Shown here in pieces: positions 56,599-63,995 of a DNA stretch of 64,000 nucleotides. Below the pieces are notes generated by a model, which was given only the letters and a program-made list of their open reading frames with translations, did no database searches and was not told the origin of the DNA. A program made the position numbers and the translations under genes. Source of the stretch: Firmicutes bacterium FC7 (GTDB lineage Bacteria > Bacillota > Clostridia > Tissierellales > Tissierellaceae); contig JAKELU010000008.1 in NCBI GenBank assembly GCA_022760735.1, positions 30,812 through 94,811 on the forward strand, written 5' to 3'. The first letter of the stretch is position 1. The number at the start of each line of letters is the position of its first letter.

Positions 56599-57033
56599 GA
56601 TTTAGTATTATTTGAATTATATTCAAATAATTCTCCCGTATTTTGAGGAAGTTACGTAAAATGAATATGTTCTATTATTTTCTATCAAAACTAATTGATA
56701 TAAGCAATAATTGAGATGCTAAGCCATAATAAAAAAGGCTAAAAAATTTCGAATAATAGGCTAGATGAAAATATTAATAAAATGATTAGAAATCTTAAAT
56801 GTTATAAGTACAATAGAACTATTATTATAACAGGTAATGCAATATGTGTAGATAGTGAATATTAGGTGAATTTAGGGCTGAGAATGCAAAATATTATGGA
56901 TTATTTAGCGAATGTGGTTGTTGATACCCGACAATAAGTAAAATAAAAGAAGGTTCAAGAGCCTTCTTTTTGCTTGATAAATACTTAAATATATTGTAAT
57001 GTTGGATATAAAAGAATAATAGGAGTTGATAGA
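56565..57033. other. Degraded region before the Dam-type methyltransferase
   Basis: No intact gene. A perfect 10-bp inverted repeat TTATTTGAAT/ATTCAAATAA lies at 56608-56630. At about 56764-56937 fragments in shifting frames read D-E-N-I-N-K-M-I-R-N-L-K-C-Y, T-I-I-I-T-G-N-A-I-C-V-D-S-E-Y, and then F-R-A-E-N-A-K-Y-Y-G-L-F-S-E-C-G-C. These look like coding sequence that has decayed. Family not recognised. Confidence 0.4.
56946..56973 (+). terminator. Terminator before the methyltransferase gene
   Basis: AGAAGGTTC and GAGCCTTCT form a stem with one G-T pair and a two- to three-base loop, followed by five T residues. It ends the decayed region and insulates the methyltransferase gene. Confidence 0.75.
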
Positions 57034-58158
57034 GTGAAACCATTAATAAAATGGCCTGGAGGTAAGTCTTCCGAAATTAAACATATAGAGAAGCTTATAC
57101 CAAAACATAATCGTTATATAGAACCATTCTTCGGCGGAGGAGCATTATATTTTGACTTGATGCCGAAAAGAGCCGCGATAAATGATATATCTGATAATCT
57201 AATTAACTTTTACCAATTAATTAAGTTAAGGGATAAAAAATTTAAATCCTACCTAACTCAAATAAATGATTTATGGGAGTATTATAAATCTACGGTTGAA
57301 GAGCATTTGGGTGATATGGCTAAAATATATATTAGATATAGGGATAATAAAATAGAAGATATAGAAATGGAAAAAAGTTTAATAGATATAGTGAACTTAG
57401 TATTGGACGATAAAAAATACCTGCCAATTGAGATTTTGCTGAATTACGATAGTCTTAAAACAGAAATAAAAAGAATGGTTATAGATAAGGTAAAAAGAAC
57501 CAAACAAAATGAAATTAAGAATAAGAGGATATTATCTGATGAAGATTTAGCGGATAATTTACTAACAGGGTTTACAAGTGGCTTGTACATGCATTTTAGG
57601 AATATATACAATAATATTCAACTTGGAAACACTAGAGAGGTTGATTATCAATATAAAATAGCTAATTTTTATTTTATTAGAGAGTTTTGTTATGGATCAA
57701 TGTTTAGATATAACTCAATGGGAGAATTTAACATTCCATATGGAGGGATTTCGTACAATAAAAAAGACTTTGGAAGAAAACTTGAGCAAATTTTTCAGGA
57801 AGAAACAATTAATTTATTCAAAAATACAGATATATATAATTTAGACTTCGAGGATTTTCTTAAAGAGATAAAACTTTCAGAAGAAGATTTTGTTTTTTTA
57901 GATCCTCCATACGATACTGATTTTTCCTCCTACGAAGGTAGGATATTCGATGAAACTGATCAGAAGAGATTAGCAAACATTCTTGTTGGAATGAAAGCAA
58001 AATTTATTTTAATAATAAAAAATACTGAATTCATTTATAACCTTTATAATCATACCAATCTAAACATCCTGACTTTTGATAAAAACTACACCTATAATGT
58101 CAGAAGTAGAAATGATAGAAGCGCCGAACATTTAATTATAACAAATATAGAAGAATAG
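57034..58158 (+). CDS. D12-class (Dam/DpnM-like) DNA adenine N6-methyltransferase
   Basis: A 374-residue alpha-class enzyme. K-P-L-I-K-W-P-G-G-K and the SAM motif E-P-F-F-G-G-G-A-L-Y-F lie near the N-terminus, F-N-I-P-Y-G-G in the middle, and the catalytic D290-P-P-Y-D-T-D-F near the C-terminus. It is about 90 residues longer than DpnM or Dam. The extra length lies between the SAM motif and F-N-I-P-Y-G and includes a lysine-rich stretch that may be the target-recognition region. GTG start with AGGAG at 57021-57025. It is convergent with a nuclease gene, so it probably protects the sites that nuclease cuts. Target sequence unknown. Confidence 0.9.
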   Translation: MKPLIKWPGGKSSEIKHIEKLIPKHNRYIEPFFGGGALYFDLMPKRAAINDISDNLINFYQLIKLRDKKFKSYLTQINDLWEYYKSTVEEHLGDMAKIYIRYRDNKIEDIEMEKSLIDIVNLVLDDKKYLPIEILLNYDSLKTEIKRMVIDKVKRTKQNEIKNKRILSDEDLADNLLTGFTSGLYMHFRNIYNNIQLGNTREVDYQYKIANFYFIREFCYGSMFRYNSMGEFNIPYGGISYNKKDFGRKLEQIFQEETINLFKNTDIYNLDFEDFLKEIKLSEEDFVFLDPPYDTDFSSYEGRIFDETDQKRLANILVGMKAKFILIIKNTEFIYNLYNHTNLNILTFDKNYTYNVRSRNDRSAEHLIITNIEE

Positions 58159-58181
58159 CTCATGTTTTATATGAGCTATTC
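58153..58181. terminator. Bidirectional terminator between methyltransferase and nuclease genes
   Basis: GAATAGCTCAT (58153-58163) and ATGAGCTATTC (58171-58181) form a perfect 11-bp stem with a seven-base loop in the gap between the convergent genes. There is no long T-run, so the strength is uncertain. Confidence 0.6.
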
Positions 58182-58203
58182 AAACTGATAAGTTCTATGC
58201 ATT

Positions 58204-59013
58204 TTATTTAGATAAATAAGCACTTTTTATTTCATTTAACATATTTAGTATTTTAGGAGCTTCGATATTATATTGATCTAAAACTACATCATAGCCTGTA
58301 TCAGATTTACATATGAAGTTCCAAAAATTACTTCCTATTAATAATTCATCTGGGGAGAAAAATTGTAATACCCTTCCTTGATTCCATGTTTTATCTTCTC
58401 CAAACCTGTTGTATGCTGTAGCAAAATGAATATGAACATTTTCTGAGTCTTCCAAGGTATTGCATAAAATAGCAAATTGCTCTAAGAGAGCTTCTTTTTC
58501 AGAACGAGCTTTTTTATTATCTAAATCACCACCAATTTTTAGTTCGATAAGGTGGTGAGAGCCATTCTCTTTGTCTATTAGATAATAATCACTTTCATGG
58601 CGTTTTGTAGAATCTATGCCTTCAAGATTAGCATTTCTTAAAGACTGATAGTCTGAAATAGCAGGCTTCATCGCATTTCTTTTATAACTTTCAAGAAGAA
58701 AGGCTATCTCACTAGTTTGGTCGTTGGTCAAAGGACCTTCTACTTTTCTCCTTACTATATAGCTTATCTTTGCAATTTCAATAGCTAAATCTTCTAGCAT
58801 ATTACCAAAAGAACTATCAAAGGATCTAACCATAGCGGAATAATACAATATTTCATCGCCTAAACGTGCAACAAAAATATTATGTATTTTTGAATTAAGT
58901 GTTCCCTCGGGATTGTTTAGTTCACCTAAATGTCTAGATTTAAACTTACTGCAAAAATTTTCAATCTTTTCTGTAATAACTCTTCTTATTTGTATTTCTT
59001 TATTTGGATCCAA
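58204..59013 (-). CDS. Probable type II restriction endonuclease (PD-(D/E)XK)
   Basis: A 269-residue protein without close resemblance to DpnII or MboI nucleases. A nuclease-like active site is visible as S-D142-Y-Y-L-I ... H-L-I-E157-L-K159-I, the spacing of the PD-(D/E)XK fold, after a helical N-terminal half containing R-S-F-D-S-S-F-G-N-M-L. The layout recalls the TdeIII-like restriction families, but I cannot fix the family. TTG start with AAAGGGGG upstream on the minus strand. Its place between two DNA methyltransferases is the main reason for the restriction call. Confidence 0.7.
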   Translation of the reverse strand: MDPNKEIQIRRVITEKIENFCSKFKSRHLGELNNPEGTLNSKIHNIFVARLGDEILYYSAMVRSFDSSFGNMLEDLAIEIAKISYIVRRKVEGPLTNDQTSEIAFLLESYKRNAMKPAISDYQSLRNANLEGIDSTKRHESDYYLIDKENGSHHLIELKIGGDLDNKKARSEKEALLEQFAILCNTLEDSENVHIHFATAYNRFGEDKTWNQGRVLQFFSPDELLIGSNFWNFICKSDTGYDVVLDQYNIEAPKILNMLNEIKSAYLSK

Positions 59014-59158
59014 AATACATTACCCCCTTTATTTATCCTATTGATATATTATTATATCATAGCAAAGCTAAAAATAATATGAGGACGAGTATCCGGATTT
59101 TAAGTATTTGTGTTTAAATTTAAATTCTACTCAAAACAGATATAGAATAAAGCTTACT

Positions 59159-59962
59159 TTACCAATCAAAAGTGGACATGTAATTTTCAGTTTCTTCTTT
59201 TACTACTTCTGGTGAATTTATGTTTGGAAACTTTTTGTTGTTATATAAATGGTTTTTAATTCTATTTATAGAGGCATAGTAATAGGTTTCATCAATTTCG
59301 CAACCAGCGAACATTCTATTCAAGTTTAGAGCGGCTATAGCGGTTGAGGCAACTCCCATAAAAGGATCAAATACTATATCATTTTCATTAGAGGCTATTT
59401 TTATTAAATGCTCTAAAAGTTTTATTGGCTTTTGTGCTGGATGCTTGGGATTTTTTAGTCTTTCTTTTCCCATACATATCGGAGATTCAAAAAAATTATG
59501 CATTTCATTTTGAGTAGAGAAATTCCACGTATGGCCTTTATTCCACATACACGCTATCATTTCGCAACTATTTAAAAATCCATTTTTATATATTTTAGGT
59601 GCTGGGTTAGTTTTATGCCAAATAAAATATTGAAAAGTATCAAACTCACTATCGAAAACATCATGCCATTTGCCAATCATGTTATAGCTCGTAAAAATAA
59701 AAATATTTCCGGTAGGTTTAAGGATTCTCTTAAAATCTTCAATGAAATCTTTAGGATCTAGTTCAACTAAATCCCAATTTGCTATATCATTATTTAGAGC
59801 GGAACGATTTGGCAATTCTATATTCCCAGTTGAATATTTCGATATGTTATAGGGAGGGTCGGTTAAAATAAGATCAATGGAGTTATCAGGTATTATTCTC
59901 ATAGTTTTCAAGCAATCTTCATTAAATAATCTAATTCTTTTTTCTTTATATGGACTTGTCAT
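59159..59962 (-). CDS. Beta-class DNA methyltransferase (N6-adenine or N4-cytosine)
   Basis: A 267-residue enzyme with the catalytic motif first (L-T-D35-P-P-Y-N-I-S) and the SAM motif last (V-F-D-P-F-M-G-V-A-S-T-A). This is the beta order also found in DpnA and M.MboC. K-H-P-A-Q-K-P precedes the SAM motif, as is usual. The start at 59962 has AAGGAGG 9 bases upstream on the minus strand; the ORF extends to 59983 without a ribosome site. It is transcribed before the nuclease gene, with a 145-base gap, in the same direction. Together with the D12-class gene it gives a two-methyltransferase locus. Confidence 0.88.
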   Translation of the reverse strand: MTSPYKEKRIRLFNEDCLKTMRIIPDNSIDLILTDPPYNISKYSTGNIELPNRSALNNDIANWDLVELDPKDFIEDFKRILKPTGNIFIFTSYNMIGKWHDVFDSEFDTFQYFIWHKTNPAPKIYKNGFLNSCEMIACMWNKGHTWNFSTQNEMHNFFESPICMGKERLKNPKHPAQKPIKLLEHLIKIASNENDIVFDPFMGVASTAIAALNLNRMFAGCEIDETYYYASINRIKNHLYNNKKFPNINSPEVVKEETENYMSTFDW

Positions 59963-60262
59963 AGTTGTTTTCCTCCTTTCCACTTATACCCATATATATT
60001 TATAATTCTAAAATAATAGTGTTAATAATATCTTCAAACATTAACATGATTACAATATATTTAATTATATTAATGCTATTAGAAGTATAGTTAGATTGTA
60101 ACATGTAAGATTAAATAGTACAATAAAACTAGATGCTTAAGTAAATATGCTGTAGAATGTTAAATATACAAGAAGTTGTAATTTGAAGATCATACATGTT
60201 AAGTCAGATAGCAATTTTAGAGATGTATGGATATGTACTATTAGAATACATGGAGTGATGCT
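59963..60262. other. Non-coding divergent region
   Basis: A gap between the minus-strand methyltransferase gene and the plus-strand MazG-like gene. It is very AT-rich with stops in all frames. It must contain the promoter of the methyltransferase-nuclease unit, but I see no convincing -35/-10 pair and no C-protein-like box. Confidence 0.5.
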
Positions 60263-60663
60263 ATGAATGGCAAAAATACTAACATTAAAGAAATTAAAAG
60301 CAAATAGCAAAATTTGTGGAGGAAAGAAGCTGGAGTAAGGCACATAGCCCTAAGAACTTATCGATGAGTCTTGCAATAGAAGCATCAGAACTTATGGAAA
60401 TATTTCAATGGATTTCTACGGAAGATGCTTGGAATATAGCTGAAAGTGAAGAGTTTACTCATTTGAAGGAAGTATTCAATAGAATAAAAGGGGTAGATTT
60501 AATGTTAGATTTAGTTGAAAGCTATTCAGATGTTGTCAGAAATGCTAGGGAATTTCTAGATAGTGTTGTTGATGAAGGGTTAGTTAATAAACTTAGCATG
60601 TTTAGGCATTGGTATTATGTTGAAGAAATAAATGCTTTTGCTCCCAGTAAATCTATAGGATAA
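60263..60663 (+). pseudogene. MazG-like nucleotide pyrophosphohydrolase, frameshifted
   Basis: An ATG at 60263 (GGAGTGA upstream) starts M-N-G-K-N-T-N-I-K-E-I-K-S-K and stops at TAG 60305. The following frame from about 60303 continues I-A-K-F-V-E-E-R-S-W, then H-S-P-K-N-L-S-M-S-L-A-I-E-A-S-E-L-M-E-I-F-Q-W. This is the MazG-like/RS21-C6 signature with its metal-binding E-x2-E pair. One extra A in the AAA at 60302-60304 would join them. From T-H-L-K-E the end departs from the family (no L-A-D-V and K-Y-P-V-E), so the C-terminus is probably damaged too. Either recent decay or a homopolymer read error at the first site. Confidence 0.65.
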
Positions 60664-61035
60664 AAATATAACAATTGAAGATTATAGAATTGGAACAAGT
60701 ATTGAGTAAGAGTATATGGATGGTAGATATACTGTAAAACAGTTAAAACAATGGCTGTAGCCAATTTACAATGAAAACTATGAATATTACTATAAAAGAT
60801 TATAAGAGTTTCTTTATCAATATGATAAAAAGCCAAATAAGATGCTACAATTATATTATAGAGGATAACGAAATATTTATAATAGGAGCTCCAGTAAAAT
60901 ATAGAAGAATAACTATTAGACTTTTATATGAGACAAAAATAGATATTTAATTATAATTAATTCCTAAGAATTCTTAACTTTTATAATAGTAACTTTTCCT
61001 ACTTTCTTCTATATGTAAAGTAGGAGGTGAAAGAT
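60664..61035. other. Remnant coding stretch, no intact gene
   Basis: At about 60715-60870 one frame reads M-D-G-R-Y-T-V-K-Q-L-K-Q-W-L, stop, P-I-Y-N-E-N-Y-E-Y-Y-Y-K-R-L, stop, E-F-L-Y-Q-Y-D-K-K-P-N-K-M-L-Q-L-Y-Y-R-G, stop. A frame broken only by three stops suggests an old gene lost by point mutation. The part from 60900 is AT-rich spacer up to the ribosome site at 61021. Confidence 0.4.
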
Positions 61036-61278
61036 ATGAGATTTGAAGAGTTAAGAAAAGAACATCAAGAATTTCTAATGTATTGCTTATCAAATTATAT
61101 CAAAAGTAAGATTAAAAGGGAGGGTATAGTAGATATAATAGAACCGACCTATGAAGAGTATAAAGAATTCTTTGATGAATTTGATGAGGAGTATGAAATT
61201 GTTGATGGGTGTCCTGAGTCGAAAGCTTGCAACAGATTTTCTGTAAAATTTAAAGTTGTATTAGAAGTGGAAAAATAA
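61036..61278 (+). CDS. Small acidic hypothetical protein
   Basis: An 80-residue protein, rich in Glu and Lys, with a helical start (R-F-E-E-L-R-K-E-H-Q-E-F-L) and an acidic middle (E-F-F-D-E-F-D-E-E-Y-E-I-V). The end is beta-rich (F-S-V-K-F-K-V-V-L-E-V-E). Two cysteines lie in D-G-C-P-E-S-K-A-C. No family recognised. AGGAGGTGA ideally placed for the ATG at 61036 rather than the GTG at 61027 within it. A clear terminator follows, so it is likely a real single gene of the island. Confidence 0.65.
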   Translation: MRFEELRKEHQEFLMYCLSNYIKSKIKREGIVDIIEPTYEEYKEFFDEFDEEYEIVDGCPESKACNRFSVKFKVVLEVEK

Positions 61279-61286
61279 GTGAACTT

Positions 61287-61323
61287 ACCCCAGTGGATTA
61301 TAGTTTATCTACTGGGGTGTTTT
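61287..61323 (+). terminator. Terminator of the small acidic protein gene
   Basis: A 12-bp stem (61287-61298 with 61307-61318, one G-T pair) and a T-run. Confidence 0.88.
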
Positions 61324-61375
61324 AATTAACTAAAGTAAATAATAATTTCTATTACATTTACATTATTGGAATTAG

Positions 61376-61404
61376 TTGACAATAGATTATAGTTCTGATA
61401 TAAT
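61376..61404 (+). promoter_or_regulatory. Consensus sigma-A promoter of the XRE-ImmA operon
   Basis: TTGACA at 61376-61381 and TATAAT at 61399-61404 are spaced by exactly 17 bases, a perfect match to the vegetative consensus. Such a strong promoter usually needs tight repression. Confidence 0.88.
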
Positions 61405-61430
61405 TTCACTAAATGGCGTAATAAGTGAAA
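61404..61430. promoter_or_regulatory. Operator-like inverted repeat over the transcription start
   Basis: TTTCACT (61404-61410) and AGTGAAA (61424-61430) are mirrored with a 13-base gap, i.e. 20 bases between arm centres, about two helical turns. It covers the expected start site of the XRE gene, suited to autorepression. Confidence 0.55.
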
Positions 61431-61445
61431 ATAGGGGGTGAGGTA

Positions 61446-61838
61446 GTGAGAGAAAAGTATTTACGTTTTGGAGACTTCATTAAAAAGATAAGACAGGAAG
61501 ATCCAAGAGAACTAACTTTAAAAGATGTTTCAAAAATTCTCGGAATATCTTTAAGCTTTTTAAGCGATATAGAGAATAATAGGAGAAAACCATTTGATAA
61601 GGAAAAAATAGAGATATTTGCTAAAGAGTTTAATCTAAGTGATGAAGATAAAGCTAAGCTCTATGATTTAGCTGCAAGAGATCGTGGAGAAATACCTTCA
61701 GATATAGAAGATATAATGATGTATAGTGAAGTAGGAGATATGGCACGATTTGCACTTAGGCAATCAAATGCAGGAAAGATTAATGAAGAGGACTGGAAAA
61801 AATTTATTAGAGAGATTGAGTCCAAGGGGGGAAAATAG
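61446..61838 (+). CDS. XRE family transcriptional repressor
   Basis: A 130-residue regulator with an N-terminal helix-turn-helix (L-T-L-K-D-V-S-K-I-L-G-I-S-L-S-F-L-S-D-I-E-N, about 23-44) and a helical C-terminal part (about 60-125) with the P-S-D-I-E-D-I-M and E-D-W-K-K-F-I-R-E-I motifs. It pairs with the next gene, an ImmA/IrrE peptidase, as ImmR does with ImmA in ICEBs1-type elements and phages. The peptidase cuts the repressor on DNA damage or other signals. GTG at 61446 is 6 bases after GGGGGTG; the upstream GTG at 61425 overlaps the operator. Confidence 0.87.
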   Translation: MREKYLRFGDFIKKIRQEDPRELTLKDVSKILGISLSFLSDIENNRRKPFDKEKIEIFAKEFNLSDEDKAKLYDLAARDRGEIPSDIEDIMMYSEVGDMARFALRQSNAGKINEEDWKKFIREIESKGGK

Positions 61839-62660
61839 ATGATTAAATTTAGGCCCAATAGAGTAGACAGGAAAAATAATAATACACCTATATTGAGTGA
61901 TTCAGAGATTGATGATTTAGCTGAGATGTTACTTGCTGATTATAAACCACGATTATTAAAAGAGCCTCAAGAAATTAATTATTTGCATTTTTTAGAATCA
62001 TATTTAGGTGCTAACATTGCTTTTGAGGATATTTATTATGAGGAGGGGGAACAGCCAATTTTTGGGGCCACTTCTTTTAATACAGAGTATATGAAGGTAT
62101 TTGATCGTGAAAATATGTGTATTAAAGCAATTAAATTAGAAAGTAGAACAATAGTGATTGATAATTATGTGATGATGGAAGGAAAAGAGGGTTTAGCTCT
62201 ATTTACAGCCTTGCATGAGGCAGGTCACTTGTGGCTACATCCAGGAGTTTTTACTAAAATAAGTGGTCAGATATCAATGTTTAGGGATATGGAAATAAGT
62301 CCTATAGTCTGTTGCCGAAGAAGTAGTATTGAGAACTTTGGTAAAAAGAAATCCTTAGAAACGGCTAAAGAATTTAGAGAACATCATGCTGACTATTTTG
62401 CTTCAGCTATTGCTATGCCTAAGTCTACTTTTATCCCCTTGGCAAAGGAAATAATTAAAGCTGAAGGAATAAGTGATAATATAGTTATAGAGGATTTGGA
62501 TATCGAACATAATTGGTTTGCTAATGAAGAATTCCCTAATAAAATATCAAAAGTATATGGAGTTTCAAAGCAAGCTGCGTATATTAAGCTTAGGAAATTT
62601 GGATTTATAACAGACACTAATACTCAAAAAGTTCAAAATAAGCAACTAAAGTTATTATAA
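61839..62660 (+). CDS. ImmA/IrrE family metallo-endopeptidase
   Basis: A 273-residue protein with the zinc motif H126-E-A-G-H130 (T-A-L-H-E-A-G-H-L-W) and a probable third ligand in E-F-R-E-H-H-A-D-Y-F-A-S-A-I-A-M-P. The C-terminal helix-turn-helix-like end (S-K-V-Y-G-V-S-K-Q-A-A-Y-I-K-L) is common in this family. It starts directly at the base after the XRE stop with GGGGGG as ribosome site, so the two proteins are coupled. It most likely inactivates the XRE repressor to induce the element. Confidence 0.92.
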   Translation: MIKFRPNRVDRKNNNTPILSDSEIDDLAEMLLADYKPRLLKEPQEINYLHFLESYLGANIAFEDIYYEEGEQPIFGATSFNTEYMKVFDRENMCIKAIKLESRTIVIDNYVMMEGKEGLALFTALHEAGHLWLHPGVFTKISGQISMFRDMEISPIVCCRRSSIENFGKKKSLETAKEFREHHADYFASAIAMPKSTFIPLAKEIIKAEGISDNIVIEDLDIEHNWFANEEFPNKISKVYGVSKQAAYIKLRKFGFITDTNTQKVQNKQLKLL

Positions 62661-62730
62661 TATTTATATTTTTTACTCTAAAATTACGCAACTTGGGGTA
62701 AAAAGAGTAAGAAACCTAAAGAAGGGGGGG

Positions 62731-62895
62731 GTGAAGATTATAGGTACAAAAGTAAAGTGTCCAATGTGTAAGAATAAAAGGTTGATGGATATGATATCAG
62801 CTGAAAAGGCAGAATTAGTAATAAAATGTCCAATATGCAAAAATATAATTCACTTAAGTTTCAATAAAAACAAAATAAAGGCAAAGGCAGTTTAA
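62731..62895 (+). CDS. Com-like small zinc-ribbon protein
   Basis: A 54-residue protein with two C-P-x-C pairs (K-C-P-M-C-K-N and K-C-P-I-C-K-N) 21 residues apart, the four-cysteine zinc ribbon seen in phage Com-type translational activators and related prophage proteins. The tail is strongly basic (K-N-K-I-K-A-K-A). GTG at 62731 follows an AAGGGGGGGG tract. The tract also spans the codon, so the exact start is not certain (an ATT at 62737 is an alternative). It is too short for common gene-calling cut-offs. A long hairpin terminator follows. Confidence 0.65.
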   Translation: MKIIGTKVKCPMCKNKRLMDMISAEKAELVIKCPICKNIIHLSFNKNKIKAKAV

Positions 62896-63244
62896 ACTAT
62901 ACCGAGCAACGAGGCAAATTACTAGCCATCAAATAGCCGGATTGAAATGCAATGTGTATTAAAAACACATAGTATTTTGATCCGGTTTTTTATTGCATAA
63001 AAAGAGAAAATATGTTCCCTTTCGATAGTAAGAAATGCTGTCTAGTTCTATTTATTTAGTATAAGACTTTTTAAATTATTAATAAACTGTTTAAAAATTG
63101 GTGGAAGACATCATACGGCAGTATCTAAATTTGGAAATAAGATTTTAATTAAGATTTTCAAATTATATTTTTAAACGGGAAATAAACCTTCCTATTTAAC
63201 ATTTATTCTCTATCTAAAGGACAAACAAAGGGGGTGAGAAAGCG
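62896..63244. other. Intergenic region with long hairpin, otherwise empty
   Basis: Contains the long hairpin at 62935-62990. From 63000 to 63230 it is AT-rich with stops in all frames and no recognisable promoter or RNA. The last bases hold the ribosome site of the HTH gene (GGGGGTGAG at 63230-63238). Confidence 0.5.
62935..62992 (+). terminator. Long imperfect hairpin terminator
   Basis: GCCGGAT...AATGTGT and ACACAT...ATCCGGT pair over about 20 bases with three small mismatches and a six-base loop, followed by six T residues. It ends the XRE-ImmA-Com transcript. Confidence 0.8.
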
Positions 63245-63568
63245 ATGGGACCAAATGAAAGACGTATGGAAATCATGGAAGTATTGTGTCAAAGAAGGCA
63301 TGATACTATGAAAAATTTAGCATTTGAGTTTGGTGTTACTGAACGAACTATTAGAAATGATATCAGTATCTTATCGCTTTCTTATCCTCTAGAAACTATA
63401 CGAGGTCGCTATGGTGGAGGGGTTAAGGTTATGGATGGATTTTATATGAACCGTAAATATCTAAAGCCTGAACAAAAAAACTTGTTGGAAAGGCTTAGTA
63501 CAAGCCTATCAGGTCAGGATTTATCCATCATGAACAGTATCCTTAAAGAATTTGCTCTTAATAAATAG
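63245..63568 (+). CDS. Small HTH (DeoR/HTH_11-like) DNA-binding protein
   Basis: A 107-residue protein with a typical winged helix-turn-helix (R-R-M-E-I-M-E-V-L-C-Q-R-R-H-D-T-M-K-N-L-A-F-E-F-G-V, then T-E-R-T-I-R-N-D-I, about 6-42) followed by the wing R-G-R-Y-G-G-G-V-K-V. There is no effector domain; the short helical tail (about 75-105) probably dimerises. Such truncated WYL/DeoR-like regulators occur in phage and ICE modules. GGGGGTGAG and an ATG at 63245 are ideal. Its target may be the neighbouring element genes. Confidence 0.8.
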   Translation: MGPNERRMEIMEVLCQRRHDTMKNLAFEFGVTERTIRNDISILSLSYPLETIRGRYGGGVKVMDGFYMNRKYLKPEQKNLLERLSTSLSGQDLSIMNSILKEFALNK

Positions 63569-63583
63569 AAAGGAGGTACAGCA

Positions 63584-63829
63584 GTGGATGAAATACATCT
63601 TGTTTTAGCAGAAGAATTAGAAAGATTAGCAGCAGGATATCGGCAATTAGTAAAAAGTAAAAATTGCAATATTGATATACAAGATATCAGTTTTATACTA
63701 AACGAAAAAATCAAAAAGGGTAAGGCACCAGAAATTAAGGCGTTATTAAAGAAGTATGGAGCACAGAAATTGGTGGAAGTAAATAGTGAAGACTATAAAG
63801 CTTTTTACGAAGAAGTAAAGAAGCTTTAA
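63584..63829 (+). CDS. Hypothetical protein of the mobile element
   Basis: An 81-residue, mostly helical, charged protein (E-E-L-E-R-L-A-A-G-Y-R-Q-L-V-K-S, then an A-P-E-I-K-A-L-L-K-K-Y-G-A motif typical of small Firmicute phage proteins). No assigned function. GTG start 5 bases after AAAGGAGGT (63570-63578). It lies between the HTH gene and the antirepressor fragment and is read in the same direction, so it is probably co-transcribed with them. Confidence 0.65.
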   Translation: MDEIHLVLAEELERLAAGYRQLVKSKNCNIDIQDISFILNEKIKKGKAPEIKALLKKYGAQKLVEVNSEDYKAFYEEVKKL

Positions 63830-63848
63830 AGAGTGGAGGTAGTAAAAG

Positions 63849-63995
63849 ATGAATAATTTAATTAAGGTAGATTACAGCAGTGAAAGACCAACAGTGTCTG
63901 CAAGAGAACTTCATAGGTTTTTAGAAATAAAAACTGAATTTATGTAAATGTTAAAATGAATATGAACAAAAATTAGAATCTCAAAATGTACAAAT
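63849..63995 (+). pseudogene. Phage antirepressor (AntA/AntB type), truncated
   Basis: An ATG at 63849 (GGAGGT upstream) encodes N-N-L-I-K-V-D-Y-S-S-E-R-P-T-V-S-A-R-E-L-H-R-F-L-E-I-K-T-E-F, the start of an AntA/AntB domain, which normally goes on to a W-F-x-R-M motif. Here a stop follows at 63945. In another frame beyond it, N-E-Y-E-Q-K-L-E-S-Q-N-V-Q-I-C resembles the coiled-coil linker of the same proteins. This suggests an internal deletion of most of the AntA domain plus a frameshift. The coding remnant runs off (or ends near) the window edge at 64000. Confidence 0.6.

Noticed and set aside
58204..59013. DpnII/MboI-type nuclease
   Set aside because: Although two methyltransferases flank it as in DpnII loci, I see no resemblance to the DpnII nuclease; the catalytic spacing S-D142...E157-L-K159 fits only the general PD-(D/E)XK fold.
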